Below the pieces are notes generated by a model, which saw nothing but the letters and a program-made list of their open reading frames with translations, had not been told where the DNA came from and ran no database searches. Positions 1 to 7,932 of a stretch of DNA of 15,313 bases are shown here, piece after piece; the stretch's first letter is position 1; the number at the start of each line of letters is the position of its first letter. The translations under genes and the position numbers were made by a program. This DNA is from an uncultured Fidelibacterota bacterium (GTDB lineage: Bacteria; Fidelibacterota; Marinisomatia; Marinisomatales; TCS55), in contig CAJWGZ010000020.1 in the NCBI GenBank assembly GCA_913041075.1, forward strand, positions 1 through 15,313, written 5' to 3'.

Positions 1-703
1 AATATTTTCTGTCCATAAGGTCTAATAATATTCTACGCCCACTATCGTCTTTTTGCTTTGCCAATGCAATGGCTGCATCCCATCTAACATTTGGTTCAGG
101 ATCATGTAAAGCCTGTTTTAAAATAATCTGGACTTGATCTCCATCATAATTACCTAAGGCTACCACCACCTGATGTCGCACTCTTGCAGATTCATGTTCA
201 AACATAAGTAACAATTGTTCAAGACTAGTTGGACTGTTAATCAATCCTAGTGAATAAATTACAGCAGCTAGGATTTCTTCATTTTCATCATTTAATGTTT
301 TTTCTAAAATGGTCGCATATCTCAAATCCTTTGTTCTGCCCATAGCTAACGCTAAATAGATACGAATTCGATCATCGCGTTCTTTCTCAGAATATTCGAA
401 TGTTGATATCAGATCATTCACAAATCTTTCTTCTCTGGGGACCATTCCAGGATTCGCTAATATCTTAGATAACTCAAAGGCTCCCTGCCAGCGTTTGGTG
501 TTACCACCAATTTTTACATCATGTAAATAATCCTGTGCAGTCCTAGGTTCAATCGTAAGGATACGAAGCATAAGAAAAATCAATACACCAAAAATTGCTA
601 TTATAAAAGGCACAACAAAAAAGCTATGAATCACTACTCTAAGGAGTGATTTTTTTTCGGCCGGAAAGTTGTTTGGCAGATTTTCGCTATTTTTTATAAC
701 CAT
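1..703 (-). CDS. Membrane-anchored HEAT-repeat protein, partial (C-terminus beyond window)
   Basis: Translating the minus strand from the ATG at 703-701 gives 234 uninterrupted codons that run off the left edge, so the stop lies outside the window. Residues about 1-20 are polar, and residues about 21-47 form one long hydrophobic membrane segment (IHSFFVVPFIIAIFGVLIFL). Next comes a soluble region with the motif KRWQGAFELSKIL. From about residue 105 onward there are at least three or four HEAT-like helical repeats, recognisable by phrases such as RIRIYLALAMGR, ILAAVIYSLGLI, RVRHQVVVALGN and NVRWDAAIALAK. HEAT solenoids normally act as protein-binding scaffolds, and the single N-terminal helix would place this one on the membrane surface. 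I recall similar one-helix HEAT proteins in gene clusters for respiratory bc-type complexes, but nothing in this window tests that. The start is 38 nt after the end of the tRNA-Leu gene with no terminator between them, so co-transcription is possible. No good ribosome binding site is visible. Confidence 0.8.
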   Translation of the reverse strand, partial: MVIKNSENLPNNFPAEKKSLLRVVIHSFFVVPFIIAIFGVLIFLMLRILTIEPRTAQDYLHDVKIGGNTKRWQGAFELSKILANPGMVPREERFVNDLISTFEYSEKERDDRIRIYLALAMGRTKDLRYATILEKTLNDENEEILAAVIYSLGLINSPTSLEQLLLMFEHESARVRHQVVVALGNYDGDQVQIILKQALHDPEPNVRWDAAIALAKQKDDSGRRILLDLMDRKY

Positions 704-740
704 ATGTATTGCATATTGGTAGGCAATAAAATATTTGAAG

Positions 741-824
741 TGCCGCGGAAAGGACTCGAACCTTCACACTCTTGCGAGCACCAGATCCTAAATCTGGCGT
801 GTCTACCAGTTCCACCACCACGGC
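741..824 (-). tRNA. tRNA-Leu, anticodon UAG
   Basis: On the minus strand an 84-nt class II tRNA folds cleanly. The acceptor stem GCCGTGG pairs with CCGCGGC (one G-U), with discriminator A at 741. The anticodon stem CCAGA/TCTGG (797-793 and 785-781) encloses the loop TTTAGGA, with anticodon TAG at 790-788. The long variable arm (TGCTC/GAGTG region) is typical of tRNA-Leu, and the T-loop is TTCGAGT. The UAG anticodon reads CUA and, by wobble, other CUN leucine codons. The 3' CCA is not encoded: the bases after the discriminator are CTTC, so CCA must be added enzymatically. The gene lies between the terminator of the secreted-protein gene and the HEAT-repeat gene on the same strand. Confidence 0.96.
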
Positions 825-893
825 ATCAATTCTCAATTCATTAATTATTCAAAAGTTCGGTCGGGGAAATTAATCAAATGTGTTTCTTACACG

Positions 894-923
894 AAATAAA
901 AAAGGGCAAGATACACCTGCCCT
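894..923 (-). terminator. Rho-independent terminator of the secreted cohesin-like protein gene
   Basis: On the minus strand AGGGCAGG and TCTTGCCCT form an 8-bp stem (one G-U) with a 5-nt loop at 903-923. A T-rich run (TTTTTATTT) follows at 902-894. It lies about 24 nt past the stop of the 947-4141 gene and separates that gene from the tRNA-Leu downstream. Confidence 0.85.
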
Positions 924-946
924 CAATCACGAAATTAGTTTTATGA

Positions 947-3900
947 TTATTTAACTAAAATCATCTTTTTTGAAGCAACATAATTATCCGTTCTTAATTG
1001 ATAAATATAAACGCCAGCGCCCATTTTATTACCTTTGTCATCTCTTGCATCCCATATAATTGTCTTCATTCCCGGCGCCAGTGATTCGTTTACTAGACTT
1101 CTTACCTGGCGACCAGCAAGATCATAAATGGATAATTTTACATTTGATAGCTTTGGTAAATCATACTGAATTACAGTTACAGGATTAAATGGATTCGGAT
1201 AATTCTGGTATAGCGTATATCGATTAGGCAAGGCAATATGATTGATAGTTCCTAATGCGATACTGAACATGCCATATCCTGTGGCGCTAACTGTTACTTC
1301 ATCTGTATTTTCATCTCTGGCGATCACATCACTAAAAAACAAACCAAGGTGACCACCAAAATAGTTCTTCCGCTGCACACTTAGTTCTAAAACAGGACCA
1401 GAACCTGATGGGATAGCTGACCCAATGGTGTAACCAAAAATAAAGCAATTTCCGTCTGCGTCTTCACCGGAATTGTCCAAAAGTAAACCACCAGCATCCG
1501 CAAATCGGCCCGCAGGATTGACAGCAGTAACAAGCAAGCCATCAGGCATATCTCTTAATAGTATTTCAAATACAGAAATTGGGACAATATTATTAAGGCT
1601 AATTACTATAGATTCTGTAGCGTATCCTGACATAGTTAAATTTGTATCAAGAGAAAAATGAGCCATTGGAGTGCCAACAAATATACTTGGTAAGATCATT
1701 TCAGTATACATTGGTATACTATTTGCATCAGCTACAATTTTCTCTGCCTCGATAGAAACTGCGGTACCGGAAGGCGTATTGGGTTCAACATACAAATAAA
1801 TATCAGCAATATGCCCCATTCCTGGATTAATGGGATTTGAAAGTGTTAGGTCAGTAATTATTATATTATATTGGTTTCCTTCCTGATTTCCGCCAAAATA
1901 CCAATCAGAAAAATCCATGTAATCGGATGGCAATACTGTTACTCCCGTCACGTAATTTGCCTCACTGGAAAGGGAAAGCTGAATTGCTGAAACAGGCTGG
2001 GTATTACTGATCATCAGCGGTACCGTAATTCCATCTCCAGGATCTGCCATCATATTTGGCATTGCAAGAATCTGGGTTGCAACACTGACTTCAAAATCTG
2101 CATCAGAACTAGTCCAGTTCATTTCAACATCATTGAAATCTTTAATGTTTGCAAAAGTAAATTCAACATCTAAAATAGCTGGTTCCATACTTGCACCACG
2201 TACAATCACTTTACATACTGGATCACTGCCAGAAGCCATAAAATTACTTGTGCCCCACCCCGTAACCACCATAACACCACTAGCCTCTGTAACATCAAGC
2301 GTCCAACCTTGAGTACGATTTGTCGGTAGTATTGTCTCCGCAATGATATAATCAGGTTCGTCAGTTATTTCTATATAGAAAAAACTTATTTCGGCCTCAT
2401 TATTTATTGAAATATCAAGCGTATCTGTATAGCCTGATAATGCAGCCCCATCGCTAACAGATAGTTCTACCCATTCAACTGGTGTAGCATCAGCAATATT
2501 ACTTGGCCCCGATTCCGTACCTTCAGGGGAATAATCCGTTGCTACATAGTAATAATAGGTAACACCATTCATTACTTCATTATCAGTATATTCATTTACG
2601 GCTGCGCCAACACTAACAAGAAGCTGATATTCAGTAGCATCTGCAGAGCTACGATATAAATTGTAACCAGAGACTTCAGGCACACTTCTAGTGGACGGAT
2701 TGCTTGATTCATCGATTTCACCTTCTTGATCAAGTATATTGATTATACCCATATCTACGAAAAATGGTAGAGATAGACTAAAATCATCTCGATATTCATT
2801 AGTCGATAACCCTTTTTCAATAAGCGGAGGATTTAAATAACTATATTGAACAATATTAAATCGACCATCAGATGTATTAAACGTTACACTTTCCGATGCC
2901 TCAAATTCTCCACCAGTCGCTATTTCTGTATCATTGAGAACCAATCGATAATAACCTTCACCCCAACCACAACATATACCATCACCAAAACTATCATAAA
3001 TGGTAAACATATACCCTCCGGATGGTATATTTAAATCCCAAGTGTATAATGTAGCCTGGTCGACTAATTCCCCTGTAAAAATACTGGCTACTATACTATC
3101 ACCATCTAAATGCTCCAGATCCCAACTAGTTTCACCGGGATAATTATCAGTTAATATTTCAATAGTGAATGGCACCGTCGGTGGAATGGGTCCTACCGGC
3201 GGGTCCCAGCTTAAAGGCACTTCTCCATCCAACCCAGATACCGCAATCAAATTATGTGGTTCTTCCATATATCCTGGAAATACCGTTACCATACCAGAAT
3301 CCAATGTTGAAATCCAATAGATACCACCAATGCTATCAGAAGCTGTGACCCCATCAAAATGAATCAATACATTATCACCGTACGCATCATTGTGAACAAG
3401 GTAGCGCACATTTAATATTGGACCAGTGCCAGATGAAATATCGTTATTTGTATCACTGTATAATAGAATTCTGGATCCATTACCAACAGTGGTAGTTGAA
3501 ATCGTAAAACCATCGGTACGGTCCGTAGTCCACAGACTATCCACTGATATAAAGTCCGGTTCATCGATAAGATCAAATTGTATGCCGCCAACAGTACCAT
3601 TGTTTTCCATACTTACTTGTAATTCCACCATTTCAGAGACATCAGCGCTGTCTGAACTCATGCTGAAACCCACCACATAACCGATTGAAACCATCCCATT
3701 GCCGCTGATAGCACCCAAATCGGAACCACTGCTATCGGTTACAACTAGTTCAGTCATTTCTAAATCAATTACGGCAGATGCAATAGCAGATCCATCAAAA
3801 TGGATAGTCATTACCGTATCAGAATTAACTGGGATCGATGCAGCATTACCAGCATTAAAAAGTAGGATCCGATAGGCACCAGAAGAAAGTTGGTTCATAT

Positions 3901-4141
3901 CCGCAGTGTATCCTGCCGGAGAACCGCTAGCATTAATTGAAGATGGTGATATAATTTCCGGATCAATCACCATATCGAACTGCATTCCCGATATAGTATT
4001 ATTTGGGTTATTTACAATTACAGGTACTTCGATATCTGAAGCATATCCTGGATACTCCACTGTTCCTAATGTTACCGTTAATTGTGCGTGCAGAATACCA
4101 ATCAAAAAAGTAATATAAAACAATAGATTCTTATGAAACAT
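947..4141 (-). CDS. Secreted multidomain protein: five cohesin-like repeats, split Fn3 domain, C-terminal sorting domain
   Basis: Numbered from the ATG at 4141 (1064 aa). Residues 1-20 (MFHKNLLFYITFLIGILHAQ) are a classic signal peptide. Cohesin-like beta-sandwich repeats follow at about 20-154 and 155-287. The first half of a fibronectin III-like domain is at about 294-316 (LIAVSGLDGEVPLSWDPP). An inserted module at about 325-422 carries TIYDSFGDGICCGWGEGYY. A linker leads to the second Fn3 half at about 490-554 (GYNLYR to TYYYYVATD). Three more cohesin-like repeats occupy about 557-686, 685-822 and 825-964. The end (975-1064) is a sorting domain (YQNYPNPFNPVTVIQYDLP) of the kind cleaved by type IX secretion systems in FCB bacteria. 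It is probably a cell-surface or released adhesive or scaffolding protein, and I see no catalytic domain. Longer in-frame starts exist at 4201 (preceded by AAGGA at 5-nt spacing) and 4249, but they put 20 or 36 extra residues before the signal peptide. A terminator follows the stop. Confidence 0.85.
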   Translation of the reverse strand: MFHKNLLFYITFLIGILHAQLTVTLGTVEYPGYASDIEVPVIVNNPNNTISGMQFDMVIDPEIISPSSINASGSPAGYTADMNQLSSGAYRILLFNAGNAASIPVNSDTVMTIHFDGSAIASAVIDLEMTELVVTDSSGSDLGAISGNGMVSIGYVVGFSMSSDSADVSEMVELQVSMENNGTVGGIQFDLIDEPDFISVDSLWTTDRTDGFTISTTTVGNGSRILLYSDTNNDISSGTGPILNVRYLVHNDAYGDNVLIHFDGVTASDSIGGIYWISTLDSGMVTVFPGYMEEPHNLIAVSGLDGEVPLSWDPPVGPIPPTVPFTIEILTDNYPGETSWDLEHLDGDSIVASIFTGELVDQATLYTWDLNIPSGGYMFTIYDSFGDGICCGWGEGYYRLVLNDTEIATGGEFEASESVTFNTSDGRFNIVQYSYLNPPLIEKGLSTNEYRDDFSLSLPFFVDMGIINILDQEGEIDESSNPSTRSVPEVSGYNLYRSSADATEYQLLVSVGAAVNEYTDNEVMNGVTYYYYVATDYSPEGTESGPSNIADATPVEWVELSVSDGAALSGYTDTLDISINNEAEISFFYIEITDEPDYIIAETILPTNRTQGWTLDVTEASGVMVVTGWGTSNFMASGSDPVCKVIVRGASMEPAILDVEFTFANIKDFNDVEMNWTSSDADFEVSVATQILAMPNMMADPGDGITVPLMISNTQPVSAIQLSLSSEANYVTGVTVLPSDYMDFSDWYFGGNQEGNQYNIIITDLTLSNPINPGMGHIADIYLYVEPNTPSGTAVSIEAEKIVADANSIPMYTEMILPSIFVGTPMAHFSLDTNLTMSGYATESIVISLNNIVPISVFEILLRDMPDGLLVTAVNPAGRFADAGGLLLDNSGEDADGNCFIFGYTIGSAIPSGSGPVLELSVQRKNYFGGHLGLFFSDVIARDENTDEVTVSATGYGMFSIALGTINHIALPNRYTLYQNYPNPFNPVTVIQYDLPKLSNVKLSIYDLAGRQVRSLVNESLAPGMKTIIWDARDDKGNKMGAGVYIYQLRTDNYVASKKMILVK

Positions 4142-4285
4142 ATGTGTGCAGTACGTTTTAGAGTTATAAATATTTACCACATTATCATTTTTCGGATGCA
4201 TTGGGTTCCTTACCTCGATCATATTGGTAATTAGGTGCTGAAAGTACATAGATTAGTAAGATTATCCACTCGATTTATATATCCT

Positions 4286-4301
4286 TATGATCTATATCAC
4301 A
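4286..4301. promoter_or_regulatory. CRP/FNR-family-like palindrome in the leader of the secreted-protein gene
   Basis: The plus strand reads TATGA-TCTATA-TCACA, and the minus strand reads TGTGA-TATAGA-TCATA. This matches nine of the ten half-site bases of the E. coli CRP consensus TGTGA-N6-TCACA. It lies 145 nt upstream of the preferred start at 4141 and downstream of the promoter-like pair at 4375-4402. The DNA is AT-rich, so a chance match is possible. No CRP-family gene is visible in the window. Confidence 0.25.
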
Positions 4302-4347
4302 TTCATAATAAATATATACTAAACTGAAGATTAATTTTTATCAGATC

Positions 4348-4418
4348 GTGAAACAGAAAGGTTCTATAATTCAACTTATAATCGTACCAAATCATTAATC
4401 AAATACTATCTGTTTCAC
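4348..4418. repeat. Perfect 10-bp inverted repeat interlocked with a hairpin
   Basis: GTGAAACAGA at 4348-4357 is the exact reverse complement of TCTGTTTCAC at 4409-4418, with 51 nt between them. The right arm is almost the whole loop of the hairpin at 4400-4426. On minus-strand RNA the loop could therefore pair with the downstream arm, giving a pseudoknot or a switch between two folds. It lies between the secA stop (4444) and the secreted-protein gene. As DNA it could instead be a binding site for a dimeric regulator. Confidence 0.5.
4375..4402 (-). promoter_or_regulatory. Candidate promoter for the secreted-protein gene
   Basis: On the minus strand TTGATT (4402-4397) and TATAAG (4380-4375) are separated by 16 nt, a reasonable sigma-70-like pair. 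Transcription would start near 4368 and give a leader of roughly 170-230 nt, depending on the start codon. The -35 element overlaps the left arm of the 4400-4426 hairpin. FCB bacteria often use divergent promoter consensus sequences, so this is tentative. Confidence 0.3.
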
Positions 4419-4426
4419 AGTATTTG
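4400..4426 (-). other. 8-bp hairpin just downstream of secA
   Basis: CAAATACT (4400-4407) and AGTATTTG (4419-4426) form a perfect 8-bp stem around an 11-nt loop containing the right arm of the 10-bp inverted repeat. It begins 18 nt past the secA stop. It has no T-run on the minus strand, so it is not a canonical intrinsic terminator. It could stabilise the secA mRNA 3' end or be part of the structured region described for 4348-4418. An alternative pairing of ACCAAAT (4386-4392) with ATTTGGT (4422-4428) competes with it. Confidence 0.45.
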
Positions 4427-4443
4427 GTTTAAAGGATATAATA

Positions 4444-7400
4444 TTAGGCTTGAGTATATCCGCGGTTGAGATAATCCTGGAGTTTTTTATACTTTACTGT
4501 TTCACGTTTACCGCTTGGGCTTATTAAATCTATTTTTTCATTTCGACCAATTTTTTTGTCTGTGGTTATTGGTTTCCTTGTTGCTTGCTGAGGTTGGTTT
4601 TGATTTTGGGTAGCCTCTGGTGGTCCAGTAAAACCAAGTCCAGTTGAATCTTGGTGCCTCATTTGTACATCCCGGGCTGCACTGGGCCGTACTTGTGGTG
4701 CCTGGTCCATGCCTTGAATCTTTGTCCGAAACAACCGTTGCAACGTCATTTGGGTCGTGTTTGCCATCATTTCTTTAAACAAATAGAACCCCTCTGACTT
4801 ATACTCCAGTAGAGGATTTTTTTGACCGTACGCTCTGAGGTTAATTCCTTCTCTAAGCTGATCCATTGCGTATAAATGGTCTTTCCATTTTTCATCAATG
4901 GTTCGCAGTACCACGAAACGCTCAAAACCTCGCATTATATCCTCAGGCAATAATGACTCTCGAGCAGAATATAAATCCATGGCTTCATCAACAATATTTT
5001 TCTTGAAATGTTCAGCGTCTGACTCAATATCAAATTTTTCGCGATCAATTTCAGTTAACAGAACCGATGAAAAATTTTGTTCCAAATTCTCCCAATCCCA
5101 TAATTCATGGTTTTCTTCATCTTGACCATCTAATTCATCATCAACAAAATCGGAAATTAATTCGGGAATAGTATCACGCAAATTTTCTCCCCGTAACGCA
5201 TTATTACGAATATCGTAAACTACTTGCCGCTGCTGGTTCATCACATCATCATATTCTAAGAGGTGTTTCCGAATACCAAAATTTCTTCCTTCTACTTTTT
5301 TTTGTGCATTTTGTATAGCCCGGGTTACCATCTTGTGCGTGATAACTTCTCCCTCTTCTATACCCATACGATCCATGATTGATGCAACTTTCTCAGAATT
5401 GAATAGACGCATCAAGTCATCTTCTAGACTCAGGTAGAATCTTGATGAACCCGAATCACCTTGCCGTCCAGAGCGGCCTCGTAACTGCAAATCTATCCGG
5501 CGTGATTCATGCCGTTCAGTACCGACGATATGTAAACCGCCCAAATCCTTTATACCCTCTCCAAGTTTAATATCCGTTCCCCTACCGGCCATATTTGTCG
5601 CAATGGTAACAGCCCCTTTTTGGCCAGCACGCGCTACAATTTCTGCCTCACTCTTGTGTTGTTTGGCGTTTAGTACATTATGGGGGATCCCACGTCGCTT
5701 TAACATTCGTGATAATAATTCAGAAGAATCGACAGTTACAGTTCCAACGAGCGTAGGTTGACCATTTTTATAACATTCGGAAATTTCATCTATCACTGCA
5801 GCATATTTCTCACGTTTTGTTTTATAAATCAAATCATCACGATCATCTCTCACTATACTGCGATGAGTAGGAATAACCACTACATCCAGATCATAAATAC
5901 TGCCCAATTCTTCCGCTTCTGTCTCCGCAGTACCAGTCATGCCAGCAAGTTTGTCATACATACGAAAGTAATTTTGGATCGTAATTGTTGCCAGCGTTTG
6001 GGTTTCGCGTTCAATCGTAACATTTTCTTTCGCTTCTAAAGCCTGGTGAAGACCATCGCTGTAGCGTCGACCCGCCAGGATTCGACCCGTGTACTCATCT
6101 ACAATCTGTACTTTGCCACCTTGAACGACATATTCAACATCCTTTTCGTACAATGTGTAAGCTCGCAACAATTGACTAATGTTGTGTATTCGACCGCTTT
6201 GCTCTGCGTATTGTTGATGTGTTTTCTCTTTTTCCTGCTTGATTTCCAAACTGCTAAGGTTTTCTTTTACATCTATTTCATGTAGCAATTCGCCAAGATC
6301 TGGTATAACAAACATGTCCGGATCATCGGGCGCTAAAGATTCCCGCCCTTTTTCAGTGATATCAATTACATGGGTTTTTTCATCAATGCTAAAGTATAGA
6401 TCCTCATCTACCTCGTGGATTTTTTTATCACGCATATATTCCGATTCAACATCGTGAGCCAATTTTTTTGTACCCTTTTCTTGAAAAATCTTAAGCAGCT
6501 TTGGGTGTTTCGGCATACCGCGGTTGGCCTGCAATAGTTTTAATCCAGCTTCATCATTGTTCTCTTGGTCAATAAAATGTGTGGCATCAGCCACCATTCC
6601 TGTCACTAAATTATTTTGGTTTTTAATAAGATTTTGGACCATTGGCTTGAGTTCTTTGTAGGTCGTGTCAACCGGTGCATCGACAGACCCAGAAATAATT
6701 AATGGTGTCCTTGCTTCATCAATTAAAACGCTATCGACTTCATCTACAATGACAAAAGCATGATCCCCTTGAACTTGATCTTCCGGCGCCAGAGCCATAT
6801 TGTCACGTAAATAATCAAATCCAAATTCGTTGTTTGTTCCATACGTTATATCACAATTATAAGCATCTTGTCTTTCCCTGTTATCCATCGTATTCAGTAT
6901 AAAGCCAACCGTCAAGCCAAGGCGTTTGTATATCTCGCCCATCCATTCTGCGTCGCGCTGGGCTAAATAATCATTCACAGTTACCAGATGGGCACCACGG
7001 CCAGAAAGAGCATTCAGGTACAATGGCATTGTAGCAACTAGGGTTTTTCCCTCACCCGTTTTCATCTCAGTGACCTTACCGCTATGAAGGACAATCCCGC
7101 CTAATATCTGCACGTCATATGGTATCATTTCCCAGGAAATTTCCTGACCCATAATACGCCATGATTTTCCCATAGTGCGCCTGCATGCTTCTTTTACCAT
7201 AGCAAAAGTTTCGGGTAAAATTTCATCGAGTTTTTTATGCTCTGCATTTAATACATATTGATCAGCTTCTTCATTGTCAGAAATTTTTTCTTTAGCATAT
7301 TTTTGGGCAACTTCACGGGCAGATGCTACCTCTAATTTGAATTCCCCTGTGCGTTTGATTAAATCATCGTCTGATTTTGATCGTAGTGTCTTATTGATCA

Positions 7401-7488
7401 TATTGATTTCATCCACGATAGGAATCAATGCCTTTGTATCGCGATCAGATTTTGTCCCGAATACTTTTGTTATGATTGTCTGAAGCAT
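4444..7488 (-). CDS. secA: Preprotein translocase ATPase SecA
   Basis: SecA is the ATPase motor that drives unfolded preproteins through SecYEG. The 1014-aa product shows Walker A MKTGEGKT at 142-149, the DEVD box (Walker B) at 249-252, DEARTPLIISG just after it, and the helicase motif TNMAGRGTDI at 631-640 followed by QLRGRSGRQGD. The preprotein cross-linking region (about 280-455) carries a long insert of well over 100 residues, as in Bacteroidetes/Chlorobi-type SecAs. This explains the length relative to the ~900 aa of E. coli SecA. The C-terminus has a Pro/Gln-rich linker and ends in KKIGRNEKIDLISPSGKRE... (978-1014). There is no CxCx8CH zinc-binding motif and no cysteine after residue 572. 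It is the last gene of the five-gene operon, 15 nt after nusB. The ATG at 7488 is the natural SecA start (MLQTIITKVFG) but has no obvious ribosome binding site. Confidence 0.98.
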   Translation of the reverse strand: MLQTIITKVFGTKSDRDTKALIPIVDEINMINKTLRSKSDDDLIKRTGEFKLEVASAREVAQKYAKEKISDNEEADQYVLNAEHKKLDEILPETFAMVKEACRRTMGKSWRIMGQEISWEMIPYDVQILGGIVLHSGKVTEMKTGEGKTLVATMPLYLNALSGRGAHLVTVNDYLAQRDAEWMGEIYKRLGLTVGFILNTMDNRERQDAYNCDITYGTNNEFGFDYLRDNMALAPEDQVQGDHAFVIVDEVDSVLIDEARTPLIISGSVDAPVDTTYKELKPMVQNLIKNQNNLVTGMVADATHFIDQENNDEAGLKLLQANRGMPKHPKLLKIFQEKGTKKLAHDVESEYMRDKKIHEVDEDLYFSIDEKTHVIDITEKGRESLAPDDPDMFVIPDLGELLHEIDVKENLSSLEIKQEKEKTHQQYAEQSGRIHNISQLLRAYTLYEKDVEYVVQGGKVQIVDEYTGRILAGRRYSDGLHQALEAKENVTIERETQTLATITIQNYFRMYDKLAGMTGTAETEAEELGSIYDLDVVVIPTHRSIVRDDRDDLIYKTKREKYAAVIDEISECYKNGQPTLVGTVTVDSSELLSRMLKRRGIPHNVLNAKQHKSEAEIVARAGQKGAVTIATNMAGRGTDIKLGEGIKDLGGLHIVGTERHESRRIDLQLRGRSGRQGDSGSSRFYLSLEDDLMRLFNSEKVASIMDRMGIEEGEVITHKMVTRAIQNAQKKVEGRNFGIRKHLLEYDDVMNQQRQVVYDIRNNALRGENLRDTIPELISDFVDDELDGQDEENHELWDWENLEQNFSSVLLTEIDREKFDIESDAEHFKKNIVDEAMDLYSARESLLPEDIMRGFERFVVLRTIDEKWKDHLYAMDQLREGINLRAYGQKNPLLEYKSEGFYLFKEMMANTTQMTLQRLFRTKIQGMDQAPQVRPSAARDVQMRHQDSTGLGFTGPPEATQNQNQPQQATRKPITTDKKIGRNEKIDLISPSGKRETVKYKKLQDYLNRGYTQA

Positions 7489-7503
7489 TTTAAAGGTTAA
7501 TGG

Positions 7504-7926
7504 TTAAGTAGTTTTATCACTGTTCAGTTTATGTTTGTAGATTGCATCCAATACACCATTTACAAAGCCTGCACTATCCTCGGTACTATAAAATTTTGCA
7601 ATTTCGATCGCCTCACTGATAGACACCTTAGGCGGAATATCATCGTTAAAATAAATTTCATTTACTGCGATGCGCATAATTAATTGATCTAGTGTGGCTA
7701 CTCGCTCCAGTTTCCAGTTATCAAGGTTATCAGAAATTAATTGTTCTGCCCAGATTTTATTATCTACAATATTACTATAAAGTTCAGTAATAAATACTTT
7801 TGTTTCTCCATCGTAACTGTTTCTTATAAATAAATCATCTAAAACCTTTTCTTTTGTTTCACCAGTGAGTTCCAAAGCATAGAGGGCACCCAAAATACCT
7901 TCTCTTGCAAGACGACGCGGATGCAT
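7504..7926 (-). CDS. nusB: Transcription antitermination factor NusB
   Basis: The product is 140 aa, the normal length for NusB, an all-helical protein that with NusE (S10) binds boxA RNA in the antitermination complex on rRNA operons. The N-terminus has the family pattern of a basic patch followed by a helix (PRRLAREGILGALYALE). The C-terminal half carries the conserved signature MRIAVNEIYF, then DIPPKVSISEAIEIAKFYS and GFVNGVLDAI. The ATG at 7926 lies 6 nt past the ilvE stop (7933-7935), and secA starts 15 nt after the nusB stop. nusB is therefore inside a translationally close-packed operon with metabolic genes upstream and secA downstream. Confidence 0.95.
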   Translation of the reverse strand: MHPRRLAREGILGALYALELTGETKEKVLDDLFIRNSYDGETKVFITELYSNIVDNKIWAEQLISDNLDNWKLERVATLDQLIMRIAVNEIYFNDDIPPKVSISEAIEIAKFYSTEDSAGFVNGVLDAIYKHKLNSDKTT

Positions 7927-7932
7927 GTTACA

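Noticed and set aside
1473..3680. Plus-strand and alternative minus-frame ORFs of 62-84 codons inside the secreted-protein gene
   Set aside because: They overlap a long coding frame with clear domain structure and show no recognisable protein features.
4750..7485. Several plus-strand ORFs of 69-93 codons opposite secA
   Set aside because: They lie wholly inside secA on the other strand and have no family motifs, so they are antisense shadows.
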